The position numbers were made by a program, and so were the translations under genes. This document shows, piece after piece, positions 17,754 through 25,804 of a stretch of DNA of 64,000 nt (positions within the stretch are counted from its first letter, which is position 1; each line of letters begins with the position of its first letter). Below the pieces are notes generated by a model, which was given only the letters and a program-made list of their open reading frames with translations, was not told the DNA's origin and did no database searches. This DNA is from Acidiluteibacter sp963716125 (GTDB lineage: Bacteria > Bacteroidota > Bacteroidia > Flavobacteriales_E > Vicingaceae). The stretch lies in contig OY970294.1 in the NCBI GenBank assembly GCA_963716125.1, forward strand, positions 1,674,001-1,738,000, written 5' to 3'.

Positions 17754-17884
17754 TCTAACAATAAGGTTGCTTTTTTTTACAATAGAGGAATGTTCCTCTA
17801 AAAGCCCAAAATCCACTTGAGAAGATATATTATCGTATTGAGTTTCTTGGTAAAAAATAATATTTATATTTAAACTTTTAACAA

Positions 17885-18541
17885 ATGAAAAAAGTAACAT
17901 TAATTGTGGCAATTGCCATAGGTACAATTTTTACTTCTTGTGAAAAAGAAGATTCAGTGAATCTTTCAGGAAATAATAATGCAAAATCAAAAAGTCAAAT
18001 TGCACAAAATGATAAATCCGCATCAGCTGATTTTGAATTGATGGCAAAGGCTGCAAATATTAAATCAATTGATATAGTAGGTAATACTTATGAAGTTAAA
18101 TTTTATGGAACTACAGATATTTATGAAGTAGAAGTAATAACTTTCGATACTGCAAGTTTTATTGAATTGGAAATAAAACTTTTAGGTTCGACAAAAGTAG
18201 TTGAAATTGATATTGATAATGAACAATTTGATATAGATGATGTTGGGTCATATACATTTTCTGAATATGAAAATACAGTAATTTCTACTAATTCAAATAT
18301 TTATAGTGATTTAGCGGCTATAATTTCTGTTTATCATTATAATAATCCTACAGCAAACTTAACAGTTGCGGATAATGGAATTGATGATGTATTTCCAGAT
18401 GATAATGATGGGGAGCGTAAATTTTTTGGAAGAGGAATATCGTCTAATCCATGTTTTATGGGGCAACAAAATAATTATTCAACATTTTATGTTTTTGGCA
18501 TGGGGTTTGGCTATCATTTTATTGGAGTAGGGAGTTGTTAA
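17885..18541 (+). CDS. Hypothetical lipoprotein (intact copy of duplicated family)
   Basis: Lipoprotein of 218 residues with signal and lipobox (IFTSC, Cys near residue 19). The mature part begins with a low-complexity Asn/Lys/Ser linker, followed by a beta-rich region and a tail with Gly and Cys (residues 195-218). I do not recognise a family. Its C-terminal half (VGSYTFSEYENTVIS... NNPTANL... DNDGERKFFGRG) has a clear relative at 19503-19826, where the N-terminal half has been lost. A CarboxypepD_reg-like gene follows both copies, so the pair was duplicated as a unit. A strong hairpin terminator separates it from the next gene. Confidence 0.75.
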   Translation: MKKVTLIVAIAIGTIFTSCEKEDSVNLSGNNNAKSKSQIAQNDKSASADFELMAKAANIKSIDIVGNTYEVKFYGTTDIYEVEVITFDTASFIELEIKLLGSTKVVEIDIDNEQFDIDDVGSYTFSEYENTVISTNSNIYSDLAAIISVYHYNNPTANLTVADNGIDDVFPDDNDGERKFFGRGISSNPCFMGQQNNYSTFYVFGMGFGYHFIGVGSC

Positions 18542-18548
18542 TCTAATT

Positions 18549-18584
18549 AAAAAGAGTATACTTATTTATAAGTATACTCTTTTT
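18549..18584 (+). terminator. Intrinsic terminator after the lipoprotein gene
   Basis: A 16-bp perfect stem (AAAAAGAGTATACTTA with its complement at 18569-18584) has a 4-nt loop, with a T-rich tract after it. It starts 7 nt after the stop codon. Confidence 0.85.
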
Positions 18585-18601
18585 ATTTTTTATTTGTAAA
18601 T

Positions 18602-19471
18602 ATGAAACTTATTCTGTTTTTATTTTTGCTCTATTTGTCTATATTTCAGGTATTAGCTCAATCAAATATTAACGCAGTTATTACTGATAAAGATAATGTA
18701 CCTCTTGAATTTGTTAATATTTCTGTAAATCAAACTATTAGAGGAACTTATACCAATAAGAATGGAGAATTTTCTATAAACGATTTATTCACGAATGATA
18801 CCTTAAAATTTAGCAGTCTAGGTTATAAAAATAAAAATATTTCCATAAATAATATTAAGGATACTATTAGATTGGATGAACATATTATTAACCTAAAAGA
18901 AGTTATTGTAAAATCAGAATACCAATCAAAAATAATAGGTATTAATAAATATAGAATTGAAAAAAATGGAATTGGAGATTTTAATGGATATGTTGTAGGG
19001 ACGATAATAAAGAAAATTCCATATTCTTTTTTGGAAAGTGTTGAAATTTATATTTTACAATCTCAAAATAATCCAAAGAATAAATTTCTCTTAAGAATTT
19101 TTAATATTGATACTGTAAGTGGATATCCTAAAGCGGATTTATTAAATGAAAGAGTATTTATTCCTGTCTCTAAAAATGGTTGGATTAATATTGATTTATC
19201 GAAATATAAAATTAAAGTTGAGAGTGCAGTTTTTTTAGCAGTGGAATCAATGCCAAACGAAGAATATGTAGAAAAAAATGTAATTGTAAAAGATGTAGAC
19301 TATGCAATGGAAGACGTTGTTTTAATTGGTATTGCTAAAACAAAAAATAAAGATCCACTATTTCATTGTATGGGTAGAAATGATGTTTATTGGCAAATCA
19401 TAAACGTTCAAGAATTATTTGATAATAAATGTAGTTTTATTCCAATGATTAGAGGGAATTTAAAATATTAA
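18602..19471 (+). CDS. CarboxypepD_reg-like domain protein, copy 1
   Basis: Secreted or outer-membrane-associated protein of 289 residues with a signal peptide (cleavage near VLAQ). Residues 23-100 form a carboxypeptidase-D regulatory-like beta-sandwich (NAVITDKDNVPLEFVNISV, GTYTNKNGEFSI, LKFSSLGYKN), as found at the front of TonB-dependent receptors. Here no plug or barrel follows; a second conserved domain of about 170 residues (NPKNKFLLRIFNID-SVSGYP-type, LLNER, GWINIDLSK) completes it. A relative of the same length is at 19895-20767. The function is unknown. Confidence 0.8.
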   Translation: MKLILFLFLLYLSIFQVLAQSNINAVITDKDNVPLEFVNISVNQTIRGTYTNKNGEFSINDLFTNDTLKFSSLGYKNKNISINNIKDTIRLDEHIINLKEVIVKSEYQSKIIGINKYRIEKNGIGDFNGYVVGTIIKKIPYSFLESVEIYILQSQNNPKNKFLLRIFNIDTVSGYPKADLLNERVFIPVSKNGWINIDLSKYKIKVESAVFLAVESMPNEEYVEKNVIVKDVDYAMEDVVLIGIAKTKNKDPLFHCMGRNDVYWQIINVQELFDNKCSFIPMIRGNLKY

Positions 19472-19502
19472 AAATTTTATCAAAAAAGCATTTATATTTA
19501 AT

Positions 19503-19826
19503 GAAATATTTGAAATTGTTGGAGAAAACACTTATACATTTGATGAATATGAAGATACTATAATATCAAATACTACAGATGTTTATAGTAACTTATCAGC
19601 AATCATTCCTATTTTCCATTATGGAAATCCTACCGCTAATTTACTCAATGCAGATAATGGTAATAGTGATATATTTCCAAGTGAAGAAGATGGAGATAGG
19701 AGATGGTTTGGCTGTACTGATAGTCAAGGACTTTGCATTGTGGGGATAGGAATTGATTACTTAACTTATCATTTTTTTGGGTTTTCTTTTGGTCCTTATT
19801 ATCAAGGAACAAATAGTGATTGTTAA
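19503..19826 (+). pseudogene. Truncated second copy of the lipoprotein gene
   Basis: There are 107 open codons with no start codon, reading EIFEIVGENTYTFDEYEDTIIS, then FHYGNPTANLLNADNG and EEDGDRRWFG, and ending in TNSDC. This parallels the C-terminal half of the lipoprotein at 17885-18541 (VGSYTFSEYENTVIS, YHYNNPTANLTVADNG, NDGERKFFG). The signal peptide and N-terminal half are missing. The sequence just before it matches the segment after the second CarboxypepD gene (TTTTATCAAAAAAGCAT in both), marking the edge of the duplicated unit. A hairpin terminator follows, as in the intact copy. Confidence 0.8.
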
Positions 19827-19844
19827 TAAAAAAGTAGAAATAAA

Positions 19845-19883
19845 AAATTTGCTAGCATACTTACTTAGTATGCTAGCAAATTT
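19845..19883 (+). terminator. Intrinsic terminator after the truncated lipoprotein copy
   Basis: A 16-bp stem (AAATTTGCTAGCATAC at 19845-19860 with its complement at 19868-19883) has a 7-nt loop. Its place corresponds to the terminator at 18549, but its sequence differs. Confidence 0.75.
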
Positions 19884-19894
19884 CAATTAAATAG

Positions 19895-20767
19895 ATGAAA
19901 AATACATTAATAATTAGCTTATTTTTTTTATTTATCAGTCAAGCTTTGGCTCAGAAAAATATTAACGCAGTAGTTACAAATATTAAAACAAATTTACCTT
20001 TAGAATTTGTAAATATTTCAATTAATTCTACTATTAAAGGGACATACACTTCAAAAAATGGCACTTTTAGTTTAAATAACCTAAATGCAATTGATACGCT
20101 CAAAATAAGTTGTATTGGCTATAAAACTAAATTGGTTTTAGTTGAAAATATTAAAGACACGATCAGTCTTGAAGAGTTCGTTACTGAATTAGGAGAAGTT
20201 GAGGTAAAAGCTGAGTATCAATACGAACAAATAGGTATTAAAAAACACAAAGTTCAGCCAAGAGGCTTTTATAATAGATATGGTTTTATAATAGGAACGA
20301 TTATAAAGAATGTGCCAAAATCATACCTTCAAAGCATAGAAGTGTTTGTGAAACATCATCAAAACAATCCTAAAAATATTCTCCTATTAAGAATTTATGA
20401 TATTGATTCGGTAAGTGGATATCCTAAAACTAATTTATTAAATGAACGAATAGCTGTTCCTGCTTCTAAAAAGGGATGGGTCACTATTGATGTATCAAAA
20501 TTTTGGATTAGAGTTGAAAATGCAGTATTTTTAGGAGTAGAAAATCTTCCAAATCCGAATTATTATAGAAATGAAATAATCGAAAAAGAATTTGAGGAAT
20601 CCATGGAAGATGTAGTAACTATAGTAACAGGTAGAACTAAAAATCAAGATCCGCTTTCTTTTTGCATAGGAAGGTCAGATGTAGTCTGGCAAATAACTGA
20701 TTTTGAGCAATTATTTGATGGTAAGTATAGTTTTATTCTTATGATTAGAGGGAATATAAAATATTAG
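19895..20767 (+). CDS. CarboxypepD_reg-like domain protein, copy 2
   Basis: A 290-residue paralogue of the product at 18602-19471 with the same layout: signal peptide (ALAQ), CarboxypepD_reg-like domain (NAVVTNIKTNLPLEFVNIS, GTYTSKNGTFSL, LKISCIGYK), then the conserved C-terminal domain (NPKNILLLRI, DSVSGYPKTNLLNER, GWVTIDVSK, MIRGNIKY). The two proteins differ at many positions, so the duplication is not recent. A T9SS cargo gene starts 39 bp downstream. Confidence 0.8.
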   Translation: MKNTLIISLFFLFISQALAQKNINAVVTNIKTNLPLEFVNISINSTIKGTYTSKNGTFSLNNLNAIDTLKISCIGYKTKLVLVENIKDTISLEEFVTELGEVEVKAEYQYEQIGIKKHKVQPRGFYNRYGFIIGTIIKNVPKSYLQSIEVFVKHHQNNPKNILLLRIYDIDSVSGYPKTNLLNERIAVPASKKGWVTIDVSKFWIRVENAVFLGVENLPNPNYYRNEIIEKEFEESMEDVVTIVTGRTKNQDPLSFCIGRSDVVWQITDFEQLFDGKYSFILMIRGNIKY

Positions 20768-20806
20768 AATTTTATCAAAAAAGCATCTACATTTAATTAA
20801 ATATCT

Positions 20807-21742
20807 ATGAAACCACTCTATACGCTATTCTTCTTAATGCTGTTGAGTTTTGTATCCTTCAGCCAAAACTATCAAGGTTATGTTCCGTTTCCTACATCCG
20901 ATAATTATTGGGTGGAAACTTATGATATAGAAGGAAACTTACCTGATACTAGTATTTGCTTAACTAAACAATATTATTTTGAGAAAGACACTACCATAAA
21001 TGGCTTGCAATATCATAAAATGAAAATGCGGAAAGCTAATCGTTTTGGTTTTTCTGGTTGTGGACCATTTGCTACTGCTGCTTTTACTACATCTACTTTT
21101 GGTTATCTTAGAAATGATAGTATCAATAAAAAGGTTTGGTTACGTTTTCCAAGCTCAAATACAGACTCACTTTTATATGATTTTGATTTAGAAATAGGAG
21201 ATACATTAAAAAGTTCTTATTTGATGTCCTCATCATCTATATTAATTGTTGATTCTATTGATACTGTATTGATTAATAACCGATATCGAAAAAAGTTTTA
21301 TTTGCAAGATGTAGCTGTAAATGGCTTTATAATAGATTCAATAATTGAAGGAATTGGCAGTGGTTCTGGTTTTGCACAAACTATAGGTTGTGGGTCTCCT
21401 TTATTTGGAAGTCAATGCGCTTTAGATTGTGTCGGTGATAATGTAGGCGCTTATTTTCCAACTGCATCTGCTGTCTCATGTCAAATTCCAACTAGTCTGA
21501 ATGAAAATGGGTTTAAAAATATAAATGTTCAAGTATTTCCAAACCCCACTAAAGGTGATTTAAATATTAAAGGAGATGTAATTATAAAAGGTATTACAGT
21601 GTATAATCATCAAGGGCAAATAGTTCAAACTATTAATCCTTCTATTAAAAATTGGGAATTACCAAATGTAAATGGTTTGTATTATATTAGATTAGAAGAT
21701 GAAAAGGGTAATTTCTATACTAAAAAAATAATTAAAAATTGA
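20807..21742 (+). CDS. Secreted protein with type A T9SS sorting domain
   Basis: Product of 311 residues with signal peptide (SFVSFSQ), a beta-rich body with several cysteines (for example CGPFA, GCGSPLFGSQCALDC) and a C-terminal Por secretion-system sorting domain (from about residue 236: VQVFPNPTKGDLNIKG, VYNHQGQIVQ, GLYYIRLEDEKGNFYTKKIIKN). Such proteins cross the outer membrane by the type IX system and lose the domain on export. The body is not recognised. It follows the CarboxypepD copy and may be co-expressed with it. Confidence 0.85.
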   Translation: MKPLYTLFFLMLLSFVSFSQNYQGYVPFPTSDNYWVETYDIEGNLPDTSICLTKQYYFEKDTTINGLQYHKMKMRKANRFGFSGCGPFATAAFTTSTFGYLRNDSINKKVWLRFPSSNTDSLLYDFDLEIGDTLKSSYLMSSSSILIVDSIDTVLINNRYRKKFYLQDVAVNGFIIDSIIEGIGSGSGFAQTIGCGSPLFGSQCALDCVGDNVGAYFPTASAVSCQIPTSLNENGFKNINVQVFPNPTKGDLNIKGDVIIKGITVYNHQGQIVQTINPSIKNWELPNVNGLYYIRLEDEKGNFYTKKIIKN

Positions 21743-22090
21743 TAATTATAAATTGATAATTATTTAAATTTTAAATAGTTATTTTAATGAATTGTTGTAT
21801 TTTTTTCTAATTCCGAAGCTATGGAACTAAAGTCTAACTTCCCACTCTTCTTAAACTGATGACTGAATCAAAAATTGATTGATTTACTAATCTTTACTTA
21901 TTCCGAAGTTTGGGAACTCACTTTTTTTAAACGACATATAAAACCTTGAAGGTTTTTCACACTTCTTTTTAATTGATCAATTTATTACTACACTGCGTCC
22001 GACGCAAAAAGGTTAAGGTGGATTGAATCAATTGCTATATTAGAACTTAAATCTAACTTCTAATAGTGAAACGGTCTAATGTCTAACGTC
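21743..22090. other. Intergenic region with short repeats, no gene seen
   Basis: It holds two ATTGATAATTAT copies near the start, two TTCCGAAG-n-GGAACT elements exactly 90 bp apart (21811 and 21901), an AAAACCTTGAAGGTTTT palindrome (21940-21956) and a GCGTC-C-GACGC hairpin near 21995. No open frame with a plausible start is seen. Confidence 0.6.
21940..21956. repeat. Dispersed AAAACCTTGAAGGTTTT palindrome, copy 1
   Basis: Perfect 8-bp arms around a central G, followed by tcacacttctttttaatt. Copy 2 at 45756-45772 is in the same orientation with a similar 3' flank. Confidence 0.65.
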
Positions 22091-23384
22091 TTACTTCCTC
22101 TTCATCGGATACGCAATTTTCTTTTCAGAAGTCGGTTGCTCATTTGAAGACGTTTTTTTAGGATAAGATTTTTTCTTTTTATTCCTTGTTTTTTGATTAT
22201 TATCTCTTGATTGATGTTTACTATGACCTCCGCCACCGCTATAATTTGGACCTTCAGCAAAACCTTCAGGTAAAGGTAGTTTTTCAACTTCCATTCCAAT
22301 CAATGATTCTATTTTTTGAAAATTATAAACATCACGCTGAATTGATAAATGTCCAAGCCGTCCCTGTAGATTGAGCTCTAGCAGTTCTTCCTACTCGGTG
22401 CACATAATCTTCTGCATCACCAGGCACATCATAGTTAATCACCAAATCAATGCTATCAATATCAATTCCTCTTGAAATGATGTCGGTTCCAACCAATATT
22501 TTTAACTTTTGATTTTTAAATCAACGTAATACTTCTTCTCTTTGAGTTTGATCTAAATCTGATTGGATACCATCTGCATCTAGGCCTAATTTTCTTAAAT
22601 TACGTTTGATATCATTTACATTGACTTTTCTAGATGTAAATATTACAATGCTTCTTAAATCTTTTTTATCCTTTAAAAGAGATTCTAATAAAGGTATTTT
22701 TTGGTCGTCATGCGCAAGGAAAGCAGCTTGAACTACACCATCGGCCATTTTAGAAATAGCAATGTTAATCTCAACAGGGTCTACCATCGAGACTTTTGCT
22801 AAACTTCTAATTTTGGGAGGCATAGTAGCCGAAAACATAATGGTTTGTCTTTTTTTAGGCAAATACTCCATTATTTTTTTAATATCGTCATTAAAACCCA
22901 TATCCATCATTCTATCGGCTTCATCCAATATTAAATGCTGTACATTATCTAGTTTTGCGTACCCTAAATTGAGGTGAGATAATAATCTACCAGGAGTTGC
23001 CACTATAATATCAGCACCTGTTGTTAACGCATTTTTTTCTTGATCAAATACGCTTCCTGTTCCTCCACCATAAATGGCAATAGAACTGATGCCACTAAAA
23101 TAGCCAAAACCTTCTAAATGTTGATCAATTTGTTGCGCCAACTCTCGCGTAGGTGCAATAATGATGGTGTTCAAATTGCCACCTTCACCACTTGCTATTT
23201 GATGAATAACTGGCAATAAAAAGGCTGCAGTTTTACCTGTTCCTGTTTGTGCGCAAGCTATTACATCTCGTTTTTTTAATATTTCAGGGATTGCTTTTTC
23301 TTGTACTGGGGTTGGTTCCTCAAAACCCATAGCTTCTAATGCTTCATTAACAGAAGGATGTAAGCCAAAATCTTTAAAATTCAA
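22091..23384 (-). pseudogene. DEAD-box RNA helicase (RhlE-type) with a nonsense codon and a frameshift
   Basis: An ATP-dependent RNA helicase of about 430 codons if repaired. The N-terminal 287 codons are intact: Q motif, AQTGTGKT (motif I), PTRELAQQ, DEADRMMDMGF (motif II) and SAT (motif III). A TGA at 22521-22523 interrupts REEVLR-stop-FKNQKLKIL in motif IV/V territory. The same frame then continues through GTDIISRGIDI and HRVGRTARA (motif VI). A one-base insertion near 22341 breaks it again before RDVYNFQKIESLIGMEVEKL and the basic tail (KKKKSYPKK). Two independent lesions make a true pseudogene more likely than a single error. Normally this family helps ribosome assembly or RNA decay in the cold. 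Confidence 0.85.
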
Positions 23385-23487
23385 ATGTCTTTATTTTTGT
23401 CGTGAAATTACAGATAAATCTGCACATATAGAATTTGGGAATCATTCAAAAAAATGAAATGCTTTAAATAGTTAAATTTACTTCGTT

Positions 23488-23775
23488 TTACTTTTCAATT
23501 TTTAATTCAATAGTTAGTCCTAGAGCGTTTGCAATTAAGGCGAAATTTGATAAACGAATATCCTCTCCGTTCTCTATACGAGAAATGTAAGGCCTTTTTT
23601 TACCAACCTTTTTTGCCAAATTTTCTTGACTCATTTGCAAATATTTTCTTCTGTTTTTTATGATTTCTCCAAAATAAAATGAAAAAGCTTCCTCACGGAA
23701 TTTTTCACGTTCTTCAGATCCTTCTTTTCCATATCTCTCCGCAATTAATTCTTTTGCATTTATTGATTTATTCAT
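23488..23775 (-). CDS. higA: HigA-type antitoxin, XRE-family helix-turn-helix
   Basis: Small DNA-binding protein of 95 residues. The C-terminal half has an HTH_3 fold (RRKYLQMSQENLAKKVGKKRPYISRIENGEDIRL), while the N-terminal part is charged and probably contacts the toxin. It is second in the operon and overlaps the toxin gene by 8 bp. It is expected to neutralise the toxin and to repress the shared promoter at the palindrome at 24112-24129. Confidence 0.85.
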   Translation of the reverse strand: MNKSINAKELIAERYGKEGSEEREKFREEAFSFYFGEIIKNRRKYLQMSQENLAKKVGKKRPYISRIENGEDIRLSNFALIANALGLTIELKIEK

Positions 23776-24103
23776 AGTTATTTTCTTTTAGTATTCTTTC
23801 AGCTTGGTTTATTGCTTTTTTATAATCTTTTGTCGATTTTTTTTGAAATCCGCAAAGACATACTGCCTTTTTGCATTCAGCAAAGTTTAAGTGATCAATT
23901 GCAAAAATTATAATTCGATATTCATTTCCCGCTTTTATTCTTAATTCATAAAATTGAGAAGATTGAAGTTTTTTTAAAAAGTTTGAATTAATTATTTTTA
24001 TTTCTCCAATTACTTCAATTAGCTGAAAAAATTTTAATGACATTTTTTTGTTCTGCTTGTCAATGTAAGCAAGACATTCTGCTGTTATTTCAATTTCTCT
24101 CAC
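23768..24103 (-). CDS. higB: HigB-type toxin (Gp49/RelE superfamily)
   Basis: Predicted ribosome-dependent mRNA interferase of 111 residues. The Gp49-like signature is clear: FYELRIKAGNEYRIIIFAID followed by GFQKKSTKDYKKAINQAERIL. It comes before the antitoxin, the order typical of HigBA. The start is GTG (24101-24103). A perfect TACATTTG -7 box lies 4 nt upstream, so the message would be leaderless. A perfect 6+6 palindrome overlaps that box. Confidence 0.85.
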   Translation of the reverse strand: MREIEITAECLAYIDKQNKKMSLKFFQLIEVIGEIKIINSNFLKKLQSSQFYELRIKAGNEYRIIIFAIDHLNFAECKKAVCLCGFQKKSTKDYKKAINQAERILKENNYE

Positions 24104-24107
24104 CTAG

Positions 24108-24129
24108 CAAATGTAACGAATTAGTTACA
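24108..24129 (-). promoter_or_regulatory. higBA promoter with overlapping palindromic operator
   Basis: The -7 box TACATTTG (minus strand, 24108-24115) overlaps a perfect inverted repeat TGTAAC-GAATTA-GTTACA (24112-24129). An antitoxin dimer bound here would block RNA polymerase, the usual autoregulation of XRE antitoxins. Confidence 0.65.
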
Positions 24130-24243
24130 ATAGTATTCAATTTGTTCTGAATAGTTTTTAGACTTTAATTAAAAAAATAGATGAGAAAAGCCTTATATTT
24201 CTAATAACACGAAGTATTTATTAGCTGAACATACAATTTATCT

Positions 24244-24251
24244 TATTTTTG
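24244..24251 (+). promoter_or_regulatory. -7 promoter box of the nrnA-gldI operon
   Basis: TATTTTTG, an exact TAnnTTTG match, 4 nt upstream of the ATG at 24256, so the message would be leaderless. No clear -33 element is visible. Confidence 0.4.
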
Positions 24252-24255
24252 AAAA

Positions 24256-25275
24256 ATGAATTTTAAAAACATCGATTTAAATCGTTTCAGTGAAATATTA
24301 GGGGAAAATCAAAGAATTGTTATTCTTTCACATAAATCTCCTGATGGTGATTCGATTGGCTCTTCTTTAGGAATGTATCATTTTTTGAAACAATTAGGAC
24401 ATCAATGTTCAGTGGTAACTCCTGACAGAGCTCCTGATTTTTTAATGTGGTTGGATGGTGCAGAGAATTTGATGAATTTTGAATACAACACCAAAGAAGT
24501 ACGCAACGAAATTTATCATGCTGATTGGATTTTTTGTTTAGATTTTAATGCTGAAAATAGAGTAGGAGATTTAACAGAATTGTTGACCAAGGCTCCTGCA
24601 AAGAAATTAAATATAGATCATCATCAAGATCCACAGCATTTTGCAGATTTTGAATACATTGAAACTGATGCAAGTTCTACAGCTCAGTTAGTTTATGAAA
24701 TGATTGTGCAAACAAAACATACTGATTTAATTAATAAATCTATTGCAGAGGCTTTGTATGTAGGAATCATGACGGATACTGGTTCATTTCGATTTTCTTC
24801 CACTACAGCTTCCACACATAGAGTGATTGCTGCATTGATAGAAGCCGGTGCCGAAAATTCATTGGTTCACCAAAAAATATATGACAGTTCTACAGAGGAG
24901 CGATTAAGATTATTGGGTTATGCCATTAGTAAAAAGATGCGAATTTTTTCTGAAAAGGGTTTTGCTATCATAGCTCTTTCTGAAGAAGAACTGAATGATT
25001 TTAAATATCAAAAGGGAGATACAGAAGGAATCGTAAATTTTCCTTTATCTATTCAAGAAGTGATGGTTTCCGTATTTATTTCAGCGAAAGACGATAAAGT
25101 TAAAATGTCTTTTAGATCCAAAGGAAATATTGCAATAAATACGATTGCCAATAAATATTTTGAAGGCGGAGGACATACGAATGCTGCCGGAGGAATCTCT
25201 TTTTTATCTTTGGATGAAACAGAAGAGAAATTAATTAAAATCTTAAAATCTGAATTAGAAAATGTCGTTGCATAA
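24256..25275 (+). CDS. nrnA: DHH-family phosphoesterase (oligoribonuclease / pAp phosphatase NrnA-like)
   Basis: Cytosolic phosphoesterase of 339 residues that in characterised relatives degrades nanoRNAs and removes the 3' phosphate from pAp. The DHH domain shows SHKSPDGDSIGSSLG, the metal-binding LDFNAENRVGDL and NIDHHQDP, and MTDTGSFRFS. The DHHA1 domain near the C-terminus has the nucleotide-binding GGGHTNAAGG. Length is standard. The next gene overlaps it by 14 bp, so they are translationally coupled. Confidence 0.9.
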   Translation: MNFKNIDLNRFSEILGENQRIVILSHKSPDGDSIGSSLGMYHFLKQLGHQCSVVTPDRAPDFLMWLDGAENLMNFEYNTKEVRNEIYHADWIFCLDFNAENRVGDLTELLTKAPAKKLNIDHHQDPQHFADFEYIETDASSTAQLVYEMIVQTKHTDLINKSIAEALYVGIMTDTGSFRFSSTTASTHRVIAALIEAGAENSLVHQKIYDSSTEERLRLLGYAISKKMRIFSEKGFAIIALSEEELNDFKYQKGDTEGIVNFPLSIQEVMVSVFISAKDDKVKMSFRSKGNIAINTIANKYFEGGGHTNAAGGISFLSLDETEEKLIKILKSELENVVA

Positions 25276-25804
25276 ATCTATTCAATTGTTTGTGAGTTGT
25301 TTTTTACTTTGTTTGTTGGTTCAATCCTGCAACAGTCAAGAAAACAAAAAAGATTTTAACTTCAAATCTCAAAAGGATTATGATGATATGATGATTGAAT
25401 CGCATAAAAAATTTAATCAAGATTTAGAAGTAAAGATAGAACAATATATAGACAGCTCTAATATAAATTTTCAACGAACGGGAAGTGGTTTAGCTTATGG
25501 TGTTTTGCAAAAAGGTAGTGGAATAAATCCTAAATTGGGAAATGAAGTAAGAATTAAATACAATGTTCGATTTTTAAATGGTGACACGATTATAGGTTAT
25601 GAAAATATTCAAAATTTATCTTTCTATATTGAAAAATCTGATGTAGAGACTGGTTTGCATGAGGCTTTACAATTGATGAAAGTTGGAGAGAAAGCTGAAT
25701 TTATTTTCCCGCCACATTTGGCTTTTGGAATTAGTGGAAATAGAAAAGGAATTCCACCACAATCTACTTTGATTTATAATATTGAATTGGTCGCTGTAAG
25801 ATGA
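25262..25804 (+). CDS. gldI: FKBP-type PPIase lipoprotein, GldI-like
   Basis: Periplasmic or outer-membrane lipoprotein of 180 residues (lipobox VQSC, Cys near 21). After a helical linker of about 60 residues there is one FKBP domain (GNEVRIKYNVRFLNGDTI, GLHEALQLMKVGEKAEFIFPPHLAFG, GIPPQSTLIYNIEL). Size and layout match GldI, a gliding-motility lipoprotein with a PPIase fold, and the coupling to a DHH phosphoesterase is consistent with that. The FKBP core lacks the canonical aromatic pocket (no VHYTG, no GWDE), so isomerase activity is doubtful. Its ATG overlaps nrnA. Confidence 0.65.
   Translation: MSLHKSIQLFVSCFLLCLLVQSCNSQENKKDFNFKSQKDYDDMMIESHKKFNQDLEVKIEQYIDSSNINFQRTGSGLAYGVLQKGSGINPKLGNEVRIKYNVRFLNGDTIIGYENIQNLSFYIEKSDVETGLHEALQLMKVGEKAEFIFPPHLAFGISGNRKGIPPQSTLIYNIELVAVR

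Noticed and set aside
17784..17799. AGAGGAA-TG-TTCCTCT as a terminator for dnaE
   Set aside because: No T-run follows it on either strand, and it is about 170 bp from the stop codon.
22091..22303. A separate 70-residue basic protein
   Set aside because: It is the C-terminal tail of the DEAD-box helicase, separated only by a frameshift.
22521..22523. TGA as a recoded sense codon (selenocysteine or alternative code)
   Set aside because: TGA is used as a normal stop elsewhere, for example at the end of the STAS gene at 11700. No selenocysteine element is evident and a second lesion exists in the same gene.
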